DNA of 12,916 bases from an uncultured Elusimicrobiales bacterium (GCA_944325235.1 CALUZE010000023.1:1-12916), one strand, 5' to 3'. Counted from the stretch's first letter, positions 6,146 to 12,690 are shown. Translations and numbers: made by a program. The notes: generated from the letters alone by a model not told the origin.

Positions 6146-7456
6146 ATGAAAAACCATTTTTCTGCTGTTTGTTTGTCGGCCCGTCTGCTATTGTTGGCGG
6201 GTTTATTGGCCGGGGCGTCCGTGCCGGCCAGCGCCCAAAAGGGCAAGATTGTTAAGAATTTATTTGAAGGACTTCCCAAAGCGGCGGCTGAACAGAAGGC
6301 CGTTTCTTCTTTGCCTAAAAAGTTTTTGACGGTGCCCTCTGTTAATGCGCCGTTCTGCCGCGAAGCCGCTTCCCGCCAGCTGTACTTTCGGTTTGAGGGG
6401 GAACCCGCCCAGCTGGAAATCCCGTTTCCCAAAGAAAATCTCCCGGCGGTGATACCCGTTAAGCAGGCGTTGGCCCCCCAAGTAAACCGTCTGGTCACGG
6501 CGCAAATTCCAAACGCTAAAAAGGATGTACTCACGTTGCCGTCCGGCGAGCAGGTGCGCGTGGTAGCCCTGGGGCCGGAGCATTTTAAACGCACGCACCA
6601 GCTGAAAGCAACCGTGAACTATTTTATGAGGACTACGTCCAAACCGGTGGTGTTGCAAATACGCCAAACGGGGGAAAAAGTAACTGTATTTAAAAACGAC
6701 CGCCTGCGCTATTTTGCGGACGTACGCCGCGCTTGCCCCGCCGGCAGCTATCTGCTGCGCTACGAAGACGGCCGCACCACTTTCTTAACCCCCAAGCAGG
6801 CGCCCCAATCCTTAAAGGACGCTTACGAACGGGCCTATCATGCGTTGCATTTTTCGCACGCCCCGCAGGAAATATTCGGCCAGCCGAACCCGAATGCCGC
6901 GTTAAAACTGCCGGAACTGGCGCATTTGTCCGATTTGTTTGCCCCGCACAGCGCTTATGCGCAGGTGACGGCGCTCGTCCACCCCGTAAACGGGCAGGAA
7001 GTGCGCGTGGCTAAACTGCAAAAAAGCGTACGGGTAGCCGGCCTGGACCTGCTGGACGCGGGCAGTGTGCTCGTATCGTACCCGGACGGGCATTTTGACT
7101 TTCACCCGGCGGGATTGGTGCCGCCCGTGCTGCTTGCCAAATTAACCCCGCAGGTCAGCATGCTGCAGCCGGCCGCCGTACAGGAACCGGAAATAAAAAC
7201 GTATGATGACCAAGACCAGCTGGCCCGGGATGTACACCAATCGGGCCGCGCAGGCAAGCGCTACAAAAGCATCGGGTGGGGCGAAGTGATTGTCTACGAA
7301 GTCCCGGCCGGGACGTATTACCGGGCGGACGGCCGCCAGGCAATGTTCCTGGATCCCCAAGATTATGTGGTCCTCTACATTGTGCGCAGCAACCGCGGGC
7401 AAATTTTGGATAAGCCGCTTTTGGCTAATCCTCTTTTATTTACCCCGCTGGAGTAG
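6146..7456 (+). CDS. Secreted protein of unknown function with internal repeats (436 aa)
   Basis: The first 30 residues form a signal peptide (hydrophobic LLLLAGLLAG, cleavage likely after PASA at residue 30), so the product is exported. I recognise no enzyme domain. The mature protein contains a recurring beta-type element: CPAGSYLLRYEDGRTTFLTP (197-216), DAGSVLVSYPDGHFDFHPAG (304-323) and PAGTYYRADGRQAMFLDP (387-404), sharing the pattern AG-S/T-x(n)-Y/A-x-DG-x(3)-F. Upstream of these a GE/Q-x-V-x-V strand recurs (SGEQVRV 133-139, TGEKVTV 175-181, NGQEVRV 283-289). This suggests duplicated small beta modules, perhaps for binding at the cell surface. The start at 6146 is the only ATG giving a full signal peptide. 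It has no SD. Codon use resembles its neighbours. Confidence 0.82.
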   Translation: MKNHFSAVCLSARLLLLAGLLAGASVPASAQKGKIVKNLFEGLPKAAAEQKAVSSLPKKFLTVPSVNAPFCREAASRQLYFRFEGEPAQLEIPFPKENLPAVIPVKQALAPQVNRLVTAQIPNAKKDVLTLPSGEQVRVVALGPEHFKRTHQLKATVNYFMRTTSKPVVLQIRQTGEKVTVFKNDRLRYFADVRRACPAGSYLLRYEDGRTTFLTPKQAPQSLKDAYERAYHALHFSHAPQEIFGQPNPNAALKLPELAHLSDLFAPHSAYAQVTALVHPVNGQEVRVAKLQKSVRVAGLDLLDAGSVLVSYPDGHFDFHPAGLVPPVLLAKLTPQVSMLQPAAVQEPEIKTYDDQDQLARDVHQSGRAGKRYKSIGWGEVIVYEVPAGTYYRADGRQAMFLDPQDYVVLYIVRSNRGQILDKPLLANPLLFTPLE

Positions 7457-7476
7457 AATGGGGAAAAGCAAATTTG

Positions 7477-7506
7477 TTGGCAAAGCCGCTCAAGAAAATA
7501 TATAAT
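7477..7506 (+). promoter_or_regulatory. Promoter of the rpmH-rnpA-yidD-yidC-jag operon
   Basis: TTGGCA (7477-7482), an 18-nt spacer and a consensus TATAAT (7501-7506). The predicted start near 7513 leaves a leader of about 90 nt before rpmH. It is the only strong promoter seen upstream of the operon. Confidence 0.75.
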
Positions 7507-7546
7507 ATCAGTACGTTTCAACAGAAACCATTTTAAATTAATTAAT

Positions 7547-7581
7547 AGGAGATACGTTTTTTCCAGTCCGGTTTTCCGGGC
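7547..7581 (+). promoter_or_regulatory. rpmH leader: orphan SD-like sequence and small hairpin
   Basis: AGGAGA (7547-7552) is a good SD sequence with no start codon at a usable distance. It is followed by a hairpin GTCCGG (7566-7571)-TTTT-CCGGGC (7576-7581). The rpmH ATG is 51 nt beyond the SD and has only a weak AAAAGA before it. It may be a ribosome standby site or a regulatory leader (inference). Confidence 0.35.
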
Positions 7582-7603
7582 CAGAATTAACGTTTAAAAG
7601 AAT

Positions 7604-7744
7604 ATGTTACCGACCTACAGACCTAATAAAAGAAGACGCGCCAAACACATCGGATTCAGAGCCAGAATGGCTACCGCTGGCGGCAGAAAAGTCCTCAGCG
7701 CCAGAAGAGCCAAAGGCCGCCACGAACTGATCAGAGCCGCCTAA
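7604..7744 (+). CDS. rpmH: 50S ribosomal protein L34
   Basis: A 46-residue, very basic protein of the large ribosomal subunit. The family pattern is clear: TYRPNKRRRAKHIGFRARMA (4-23) followed by GGRKVLSARRAKGRHEL. The usual N-terminus is MKRTYQP or similar; here it is MLPTYRP. The length is within the 44-47 residues typical for L34. It is the first gene of the operon and is followed after 4 nt by rnpA, the standard bacterial order. Only a weak SD (AAAAGA) precedes the ATG, while a much better one lies 51 nt upstream. Confidence 0.97.
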   Translation: MLPTYRPNKRRRAKHIGFRARMATAGGRKVLSARRAKGRHELIRAA

Positions 7745-7748
7745 GCGT

Positions 7749-8126
7749 ATGCCGTCCAACGGTCTGCCGCGTGAGTGCCGCCTGCACCTGAAAAAAGATT
7801 TCCAAAGGGTTATCCAGGGCGGCGTAAAACTGCAATATAAAGGAATTATACTGTGGTGGCGGTCCGGCCCCGGTGCAGGAAAGCCGGCCCGTTTTGCGGT
7901 AGTGGTGTCCAGGAGACTGGGCCCGGCGGTTGTACGCAACCGCGCCAAAAGACTTTTAAGAGAAGCTTTTAGATTAAACCAAAAAAACATTCAGCCAGGG
8001 ACTGACCTTGTTTTCAGCCCCCGGGAAAGCGAAACGTTAACCCATGTGCACGCAGCGCAGGAAGCGCTCAAGACACTGTGCGGCAAAGCCGCTTTATTAA
8101 TCAACTCTTCAGAAAAACAGGCATAA
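7749..8126 (+). CDS. rnpA: Ribonuclease P protein component
   Basis: Protein subunit of RNase P (125 residues, family usually 110-130) that binds the catalytic RNA and the 5' leader of pre-tRNA. The diagnostic RNR motif RNRAKRLLREAFR (63-75) is intact, preceded by the strand RFAVVVSRRLG (48-58) and followed by the typical DLVFSPR strand (86-92). The N-terminal LKKDFQRVIQGG region matches the substrate-binding cleft. The start lies 4 nt after the rpmH stop with no visible SD, so it probably relies on coupling. Making L34 and the RNase P protein from one transcript is the usual arrangement. Confidence 0.96.
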   Translation: MPSNGLPRECRLHLKKDFQRVIQGGVKLQYKGIILWWRSGPGAGKPARFAVVVSRRLGPAVVRNRAKRLLREAFRLNQKNIQPGTDLVFSPRESETLTHVHAAQEALKTLCGKAALLINSSEKQA

Positions 8127-8149
8127 CCCTATACTTATTGAAGGGCCCT

Positions 8150-8386
8150 ATGAAAAAGATTTCGCTTTTATTAAAGGATTTGCTGCTTTTGCTTCTCAAC
8201 ATATTTATGTTGACGGTGCGCCCCCTTTTGGGGCCCCGCGGCGTATGCCGGTTCGTGCCGACGTGCAGCCAATATGCCAAACAAGCGATCACCAAATACG
8301 GTGCGTTTAAAGGCGGATGGTTGGCGTTGGTGCGGGTGTTAAAATGCCATCCTTTTCATCCGGGCGGATACGACCCGGTGCCCTAA
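8150..8386 (+). CDS. yidD: Membrane protein insertion efficiency factor YidD
   Basis: Small (78 aa) inner-membrane-associated protein thought to assist YidC-dependent insertion. Seen: an N-terminal amphipathic/hydrophobic segment (MKKISLLLKDLLLLLLNIFM), then the family signature CRFVPTCSQYAKQAI and GGWLALVRVLKCHPFHPGGY, ending DPVP. The start at 8150 follows GAAGG at 6 nt; the frame is open to 8078 inside rnpA, but that extension has no family counterpart. A TATACT at 8130-8135 with TTCAGA 16 nt upstream could be a weak internal promoter, though I give it little weight. Its TAA overlaps an ATG (TAATG, 8384-8388) that opens a five-codon frame leading into the yidC leader hairpin. Confidence 0.95.
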   Translation: MKKISLLLKDLLLLLLNIFMLTVRPLLGPRGVCRFVPTCSQYAKQAITKYGAFKGGWLALVRVLKCHPFHPGGYDPVP

Positions 8387-8403
8387 TGTTGGTTTTCCGT
8401 TAA
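8386..8403 (+). CDS. Candidate five-codon leader ORF (MLVFR) between yidD and yidC
   Basis: An ATG overlapping the yidD stop by one base opens ATG-TTG-GTT-TTC-CGT-TAA. Such TAATG junctions allow a terminating ribosome to reinitiate. The stop (8401-8403) coincides with the foot of the hairpin that hides the yidC SD. A ribosome resting there would cover about 12 further nt, up to 8415, the end of the anti-SD strand. Whether it is translated is unknown; its position is the only evidence. Confidence 0.3.
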   Translation: MLVFR

Positions 8404-8466
8404 AAGCTTCCTCTTAAACGCCGCGGCGGTATCAGCCGCCGGCGGCTGTAAAGCAAGAGGAGTTTT
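8402..8466 (+). promoter_or_regulatory. SD-sequestering stem-loop in the yidC leader
   Basis: TCCTCTT (8409-8415) is perfectly complementary to AAGAGGA (8455-8461), which is the yidC SD. Between them GCCGCGGCGG (8420-8429) pairs with CCGCC-g-GCGGC (8436-8446) with one bulged G and a 6-nt loop. Outside, AAAA (8402-8405) can pair with TTTT (8463-8466), next to the ATG. The structure would block yidC initiation unless opened. Confidence 0.6.
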
Positions 8467-10068
8467 ATGAACAACAGACAGTTTCTCATCACCGCGATGT
8501 TGTTCTTGCTGATTTTGACGGGCTACAACCAGTTTGTCGCCCTGCCCAGAGCCCGCGCCGCCAAAGAAGCGGCCGAAGCGCAGCTGAAAAAGCAAGAACA
8601 AACCGCCCAGCAGTCCAGCGCCCAAAGCGTGCTGGCCGCTACTACCCTCGTCAGCAAAGAACCCGCCAAACCCCAGCCCGAAGAATTATTTACGCTCAAT
8701 ATGCCTCAGGCCGACGTGACTTTTTCTTCCAAAGGCGCGGGCATCAAAACCTACCTGTTTAAAGACGTAGTGGAAGACGTCAACCTGACCCCGTACGAAG
8801 GCGAAGGCTATTTTGCCACGATGCCGCAGGTGGACTTTGCCGAATTTTCCCGCACGAAAGATTCCATTACCTTCGTGGGGGATATTGTACCCGGGTTCAG
8901 CATCTACAAAACCTTCCGCTTTAACGAAAACGGAATCAATAACGTCTCCGTTACGTTTGAAAACAAAACCTCCCAAAACTTGGCCGTTGCCCCGTGGAGC
9001 TGGAACTTTGGCCCCGGGTTGGGCACGGTAAAGAGCGAAATGAACGACAATGAACGCGAGTCCAAGGCCGTTTATTTGGTGCAGGAGGAAGGCAAAAAGA
9101 AACCCACCCTGGAAACCTTCAAAAAAGGTTCCGACCAACCCTCCCTGCCGTGGATGTGGGCGGGGGTGGAAAACCGCTACTTCCTGTCCGTGCTGATTCC
9201 GCAAGGGTGGAAACCCGGCGATTTGAGCGCCTCGTCCGAAAAGGTCGGCACGCAAAAACGCCTGTGGGGCCTGTTGGGCTCCGGCCCGCTGGAAGGGCCT
9301 AAGTTCGGCATTGCCGTGCCGGGCGTGACGGTGGAAGCCAATTCCAAGGTGGAATATAAATCAGATTTTTATTTTGGACCGAAAGATTACAAAGAATTCT
9401 TGCAACTGCCGTATCATTTGGACCGTTCCATTGCGTTCGGTTTCTTTGGCGCGTTGGGCAAAATCGCCCGCAACGTGCTGGAAACCTTCTACGGATGGAC
9501 CGGCAACTACGGGGTGGCCATCATTATGATGACCGTTCTGCTGCAGCTGATTTTGTTCAAATTCACGCTGATGCAGTTAAAATCCGCCGCCCAAATGAAA
9601 AAAATTCAGCCCGAAATGAAACGCATCCAGGAAAAATACAAAAACAACCAGGAAGCCCTCAGCCGCGAAACGTTGGCCTTGTACCGCAAGTACAAAGTCA
9701 ATCCGCTGGCCGGCTGCCTGCCGATGTTAATCCAGCTGCCTATTTTCCTGGCGTTGTACAATGCCCTGCGGACGTCGTGGTCCTTGCACGGGGCGAAGTT
9801 TGTGTTTTGGATTATGGACCTGTCGTCTAAAGATCCGTACTATCTGTTGCCTATTTTGATGGGGGCCGTGATGTACTTCCAGCAAAAGGGCAGCATCCCC
9901 GCCGGGACGGACCCGGCCCAAGCCGCCATGTTTAAATATATGCCGCTTCTGTTTACCCTGCTGTTTATGAACTTTCCGTCCGGGTTGGTGCTGTACTGGC
10001 TGACCAACAGCTTAATCACGTTCGGAATTCAAACGTTCGTCAACAGGAAAATGGCCAAAGCCAATTAA
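8467..10068 (+). CDS. yidC: Membrane protein insertase YidC
   Basis: Inner-membrane insertase/chaperone of 533 residues, the Gram-negative architecture. TM1 is near residues 6-25 (FLITAMLFLLILTGY), followed by a charged Gln/Ala linker and a large periplasmic beta domain (about 75-310). The conserved core (about 320-530) has amphipathic helix LGKIARNVLETFYGW, TM2 (347-366), the cytoplasmic helical hairpin (MKKIQPEMKRIQEKY to VNPLAGCLPMLIQLP), then WIMDLSSKDPYYLLPILMG (448-466) and FPSGLVLYWLTNSL (503-516). Aligned by hand on the QP motif, the groove arginine of TM2 (E. coli R366) falls on Gln360, and the following PL of MYPLT is KF (Lys365). A strong SD (AAGAGGAG) lies 5 nt upstream but is predicted to be occluded. 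A 19-nt gap to jag suggests shared expression. Confidence 0.97.
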   Translation: MNNRQFLITAMLFLLILTGYNQFVALPRARAAKEAAEAQLKKQEQTAQQSSAQSVLAATTLVSKEPAKPQPEELFTLNMPQADVTFSSKGAGIKTYLFKDVVEDVNLTPYEGEGYFATMPQVDFAEFSRTKDSITFVGDIVPGFSIYKTFRFNENGINNVSVTFENKTSQNLAVAPWSWNFGPGLGTVKSEMNDNERESKAVYLVQEEGKKKPTLETFKKGSDQPSLPWMWAGVENRYFLSVLIPQGWKPGDLSASSEKVGTQKRLWGLLGSGPLEGPKFGIAVPGVTVEANSKVEYKSDFYFGPKDYKEFLQLPYHLDRSIAFGFFGALGKIARNVLETFYGWTGNYGVAIIMMTVLLQLILFKFTLMQLKSAAQMKKIQPEMKRIQEKYKNNQEALSRETLALYRKYKVNPLAGCLPMLIQLPIFLALYNALRTSWSLHGAKFVFWIMDLSSKDPYYLLPILMGAVMYFQQKGSIPAGTDPAQAAMFKYMPLLFTLLFMNFPSGLVLYWLTNSLITFGIQTFVNRKMAKAN

Positions 10069-10087
10069 TTGAAGGAGTCCATTTACT

Positions 10088-11383
10088 ATGCCTAGCAAAA
10101 TTAAAGTACAAGCAAAAGAAGTGTCCGAGGCTATCGCCAAAGGATTAAAAGAAATGGGTTTAAGACGTGACCAAGTGGAAGTGACCGTCTTGGAAAGCCC
10201 CAAAAAAGGCTTTTTGGGGATCGGTTCCCGCCCGGCCGTGGTGGAACTGCGCCAAAAACGCTGGAGCACCGCCGATTTGGATTCCCAAATCTATATGGAC
10301 GTGCCGAAAAAACGTTCCTCCAAATCTTCCCGCGGCGGCCGCAACCGCAAGGACCGCGGCGAATCTTCCCGCGGGCGCCGCAACAACCGCCGCGCCGAAC
10401 GCCCCGCTGAAGGGCGCGAAATCCGCGAGAAACAGCCCAAAGCCAACGAACCGCAGCTCCTGCCCAGCGAGGCTATCCAGCACGCCGTCATCCCGGAAAA
10501 CCTCAAAGCGCCGATGCAGGAAGCCAAAGAATACCTGGAAAAAGTGCTTACCCAAATGGGCGTGAAAGTGGAAAATTTAAACGTCTGGTGGGACGAAAAA
10601 CAACAGCGCATTCTGCTTACGTTTGACTGCGACCACCCGGCCATCGTCATCGGCAAAGAAGGCAAAACGCTGGAAGCCATCCAGTATTTGACCACCCTGG
10701 CTTTAAGCCGCCATTTTGACAAACCGATTTCCGTCATCACCGATACCCAAAACTATTGGCGCAAAGCGGAAGACAAAATTGACGCCGAAATCGCCAAAGG
10801 GATTGATATGATTAAACGCGGCCACAGTGTGTTCCGCTTCCGCCCGATGAGCGCGCAGCTGCGCCGCTACATCCACCGCGCCGTGGAAGGCAACGAATTT
10901 GTGACCACCGCTTCGGAAGGGGAAGGCAAATGGCGCAAAGTAACCCTGCGCCCGACCGAAAAAGCCTTGCAGGAAGCCCACGCCCACACGGCCTCGGCCG
11001 ACTTTGTGCCCGGCGTAATCGGCGAGGACATTCCCGAACAAACGCCTGCCCAACAGGCCGTAGCCGAAGCGGAAGCCGAAAAAGCGGTAAGCGATTACCA
11101 CGAATCCTGCTCCTGCTGCAGCGGCGAAGCCGCGCCGGAAGAAAAGGCGTCCGCCCAGCCGCAAGCGGCCCAAGCGGCGGCCCAGCAACCGGCCGAAGCC
11201 GCTCAAACGCCTGCCGCGCAAACGACGTTGCCGCAAACGGTCACCGTGCACGAAATTATCACCGTGCAGGAAACCGTCACGATGACGCCCGCCGCGGCCG
11301 AAAAGCCGGCCGAAAAACCGGCCTGCGCCTGCGGCCCGCTGTTTGAAACGAAACCGGAAGAAAAGCCGGCGGAAACGAAATAA
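10088..11383 (+). CDS. jag: Jag/KhpB RNA-binding protein with a long C-terminal extension
   Basis: Cytoplasmic RNA-binding protein that regularly sits next to yidC; in Firmicutes it acts with KhpA in RNA-based control of cell elongation and division. Domains: Jag_N (1-55, with KKGFLGIGSRPA at 39-50), a very basic Arg/Ser/Gly linker (73-118), a KH domain (about 140-218) with an intact GKEG loop (189-192), and an R3H domain (about 240-290) with RRYIH (259-263), TTASEGEG and a closing LRP. The last 130 or so residues are an Ala/Glu/Pro-rich extension not usual for Jag, with two Cys clusters (C341, C343, C344 and C413, C415). GGAG 10 nt before the ATG is the SD. This is the last gene of the operon. 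Confidence 0.94.
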   Translation: MPSKIKVQAKEVSEAIAKGLKEMGLRRDQVEVTVLESPKKGFLGIGSRPAVVELRQKRWSTADLDSQIYMDVPKKRSSKSSRGGRNRKDRGESSRGRRNNRRAERPAEGREIREKQPKANEPQLLPSEAIQHAVIPENLKAPMQEAKEYLEKVLTQMGVKVENLNVWWDEKQQRILLTFDCDHPAIVIGKEGKTLEAIQYLTTLALSRHFDKPISVITDTQNYWRKAEDKIDAEIAKGIDMIKRGHSVFRFRPMSAQLRRYIHRAVEGNEFVTTASEGEGKWRKVTLRPTEKALQEAHAHTASADFVPGVIGEDIPEQTPAQQAVAEAEAEKAVSDYHESCSCCSGEAAPEEKASAQPQAAQAAAQQPAEAAQTPAAQTTLPQTVTVHEIITVQETVTMTPAAAEKPAEKPACACGPLFETKPEEKPAETK

Positions 11384-11400
11384 TTTCGGTTATTTCACTA

Positions 11401-11439
11401 AAACCCCGGTTGTCCCTAGCAGGACCCCGGGGTTTTTTT
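11401..11439 (+). terminator. Rho-independent terminator of the rpmH-jag operon
   Basis: AAACCCCGG (11401-11409) pairs with CCGGGGTTT (11427-11435), with an inner GTCC/GGAC helix, followed by a T run to 11439. It starts about 18 nt after the jag stop and sets the 3' limit of the operon. Confidence 0.92.
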
Positions 11440-11482
11440 GTAGGGAAAAAGTAGTAATTAATTTTGCGCACAAAAAGTTGAC

Positions 11483-11511
11483 TTGAACCGGAAAAATTTT
11501 TAAGCTATATA
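11483..11511 (+). promoter_or_regulatory. Probable promoter of the pilin gene
   Basis: TTGAAC (11483-11488), a 17-nt spacer and TATATA (11506-11511). TTGACT starts five bases earlier (11478) but at 22-nt spacing. A TATAAT at 11518-11523 is too near the SD to be the main -10. The surrounding A/T run is typical of strong promoters. Confidence 0.55.
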
Positions 11512-11536
11512 TAAATTTATAATTAAGGAGTTTTAG

Positions 11537-12028
11537 ATGAAAACGGGGTTTACTTTAATTGAATTACTGGTGGTTGTATTAATTATCGGCATTTTAGCGG
11601 CGGTGGCGTTGCCGCAATATACGAAAGCGGTGGAAAAAGCTCGCTCTTCCGAAGCAAGAATGATGATGAAATCCCTGCATGATGCGGTAGAACTTTATCT
11701 ATTAGCCAATGGAGAAAACGCTACTTTTTTAGGCGAGAACCCAACTGCGGAGTTAGACATTGATTTGCCTAACTTAAAGTGCAATGTGACAGGAGAGTCT
11801 GCTACGGCCTGCTGTTCTGAAAATTTTTGTTATGAGGCGCGTGTATCTGATGGAAGAGGATCTGTTAGTGCGAGCTATAGGGGGGAACATTATTATTTAT
11901 TGTATGATTATTTGGAACCAGAAGATCCTTGGAAAGAATGTATGTTTACCTATAACGATGACGTGGCGGCCGCTGTTTGCAAAAGTTTTGAAGCGGAAGG
12001 CTGGGTGTATTCGCCCATGGGTGGATAA
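11537..12028 (+). CDS. Type IV pilin / pseudopilin-like protein
   Basis: A 163-residue class III-type prepilin. The leader MKTG ends at Gly4 before FTLIE, the prepilin peptidase site, and Glu9 (position 5 of the mature protein) is present. The hydrophobic alpha1 helix LLVVVLIIGILAAVALPQYT is followed by a polar helix (about 28-57). The globular part has six cysteines (82, 92, 93, 98, 135, 148), enough for three disulfides, and ends YSPMGG. SD AAGGAG lies 6 nt before the ATG. It is monocistronic with its own promoter and terminator, and no assembly ATPase, platform or peptidase gene is nearby. Many Elusimicrobium genomes carry numerous scattered pilin-like genes of this form. The second half is more A/T-rich than its neighbours. 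Whether it makes pili, is a minor pilin, or serves secretion or DNA uptake cannot be told here. Confidence 0.92.
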   Translation: MKTGFTLIELLVVVLIIGILAAVALPQYTKAVEKARSSEARMMMKSLHDAVELYLLANGENATFLGENPTAELDIDLPNLKCNVTGESATACCSENFCYEARVSDGRGSVSASYRGEHYYLLYDYLEPEDPWKECMFTYNDDVAAAVCKSFEAEGWVYSPMGG

Positions 12029-12042
12029 AAGAACTGTTTTTT

Positions 12043-12075
12043 ACCCCGGTTCCTGTCAGGAGCCGGGGTTTTTTT
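12043..12075 (+). terminator. Rho-independent terminator of the pilin gene
   Basis: ACCCCGG (12043-12049) / CCGGGGT (12063-12069) with an inner TCCT/AGGA helix, then seven T (12069-12075). It starts 15 nt after the stop codon. T residues before the stem give it some minus-strand activity too. Confidence 0.92.
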
Positions 12076-12084
12076 ATGGGGAAC

Positions 12085-12120
12085 AAACAGCCGCACGGCA
12101 ATTGCGCCGCGCGGCTGGTT
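12085..12120 (-). terminator. Probable terminator of the flavoprotein gene
   Basis: CAGCCGC (12088-12094) pairs with GCGGCTG (12111-12117), with an inner CGGC/GCCG helix and a 6-nt loop. On the minus strand it is followed by TTTGTT, a weak U tract, about 20 nt after the gene's stop codon. Confidence 0.6.
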
Positions 12121-12135
12121 TGATGAAGGGCTACA

Positions 12136-12690
12136 TTATAACGTTTTGCCCAGTTCCAAGGCTTCTTTTAATTTGCCGGTTTTAATAATGTCCCCGGCGT
12201 CCCACGTGCCGCCCGCCAAAATCATGCCGCGGTCGGTCCATTTCAAGTAGTCCGCCATGGCTTTGTAGGTGGCTTTTAAGCCGTCAAAATCGCCGTCTTT
12301 TTCGTTGCCTTCGGCGGCGGAGAGCAACACGCATTCCTTAATTTTCAGCTTGCGCGGGGCGTTGGGCTTCATATACGAGTAGATCTTATCCACGGCGGCT
12401 TTTAACTGCGCCGTCATATTAAACCAATACAGCGGGGTGCACAGCACCAGCACGTCGGCTTCTTCCAGCATGGGGGCGAGTTTTTCAAATTCGTCCGGGA
12501 ACACGCACGGCTTGCCGTTGGTCCAGCATTTATCGCAGGCTTTGCAGGGCAAAATGGGGTGGAAGGCCGTTTCAAACACCTGGACGGTGTGCCCGGCCGC
12601 TTTCACGCCCTGGATATAAGCGTCCGCCAACAGGGCGCTGTTGCCCAGCTGGCGGGGGCTGCCCGTAAGAACTAATACTTTTTTAGCCAT
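12136..12690 (-). CDS. NAD(P)H-dependent FMN reductase / iron-sulfur flavoprotein-like oxidoreductase
   Basis: A 184-residue cytoplasmic flavodoxin-fold protein. Residues 5-18 (VLVLTGSPRQLGNS) form the FMN phosphate-binding loop, and LCTPLYWFNMTAQLKAAVDK matches the second flavin-contacting region of the family. Between them lies C49-x2-C52-x2-C55-x6-C62, the compact cysteine pattern described for archaeal and bacterial iron-sulfur flavoproteins, which carry a 4Fe-4S cluster. A redox role in an anaerobe, passing electrons between a donor and FMN, is the likely job; the substrate is unknown. The start at 12690 follows GGGAG by 9 nt. The frame is open to 12756, but that extension is Arg/Pro-rich and has no family counterpart. 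A GGCCCG/CGGGCC hairpin (12712-12733) lies in the leader. Confidence 0.88.
   Translation of the reverse strand: MAKKVLVLTGSPRQLGNSALLADAYIQGVKAAGHTVQVFETAFHPILPCKACDKCWTNGKPCVFPDEFEKLAPMLEEADVLVLCTPLYWFNMTAQLKAAVDKIYSYMKPNAPRKLKIKECVLLSAAEGNEKDGDFDGLKATYKAMADYLKWTDRGMILAGGTWDAGDIIKTGKLKEALELGKTL

Noticed and set aside
7457..7603. Possible replication origin next to rpmH
   Set aside because: rpmH often neighbours dnaA/oriC, but there is no dnaA gene, no cluster of DnaA boxes and no AT-rich repeat array. The gap is explained by a promoter and leader.
8108..8135. Internal promoter TTCAGA-16-TATACT before yidD
   Set aside because: The -35 is poor and the operon already has a strong promoter. 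Only 5'-end mapping could support it.
8078..8149. Upstream ATG of the yidD frame
   Set aside because: It lies inside rnpA, lacks an SD and adds 24 residues foreign to YidD. The ATG at 8150 has GAAGG at proper spacing.
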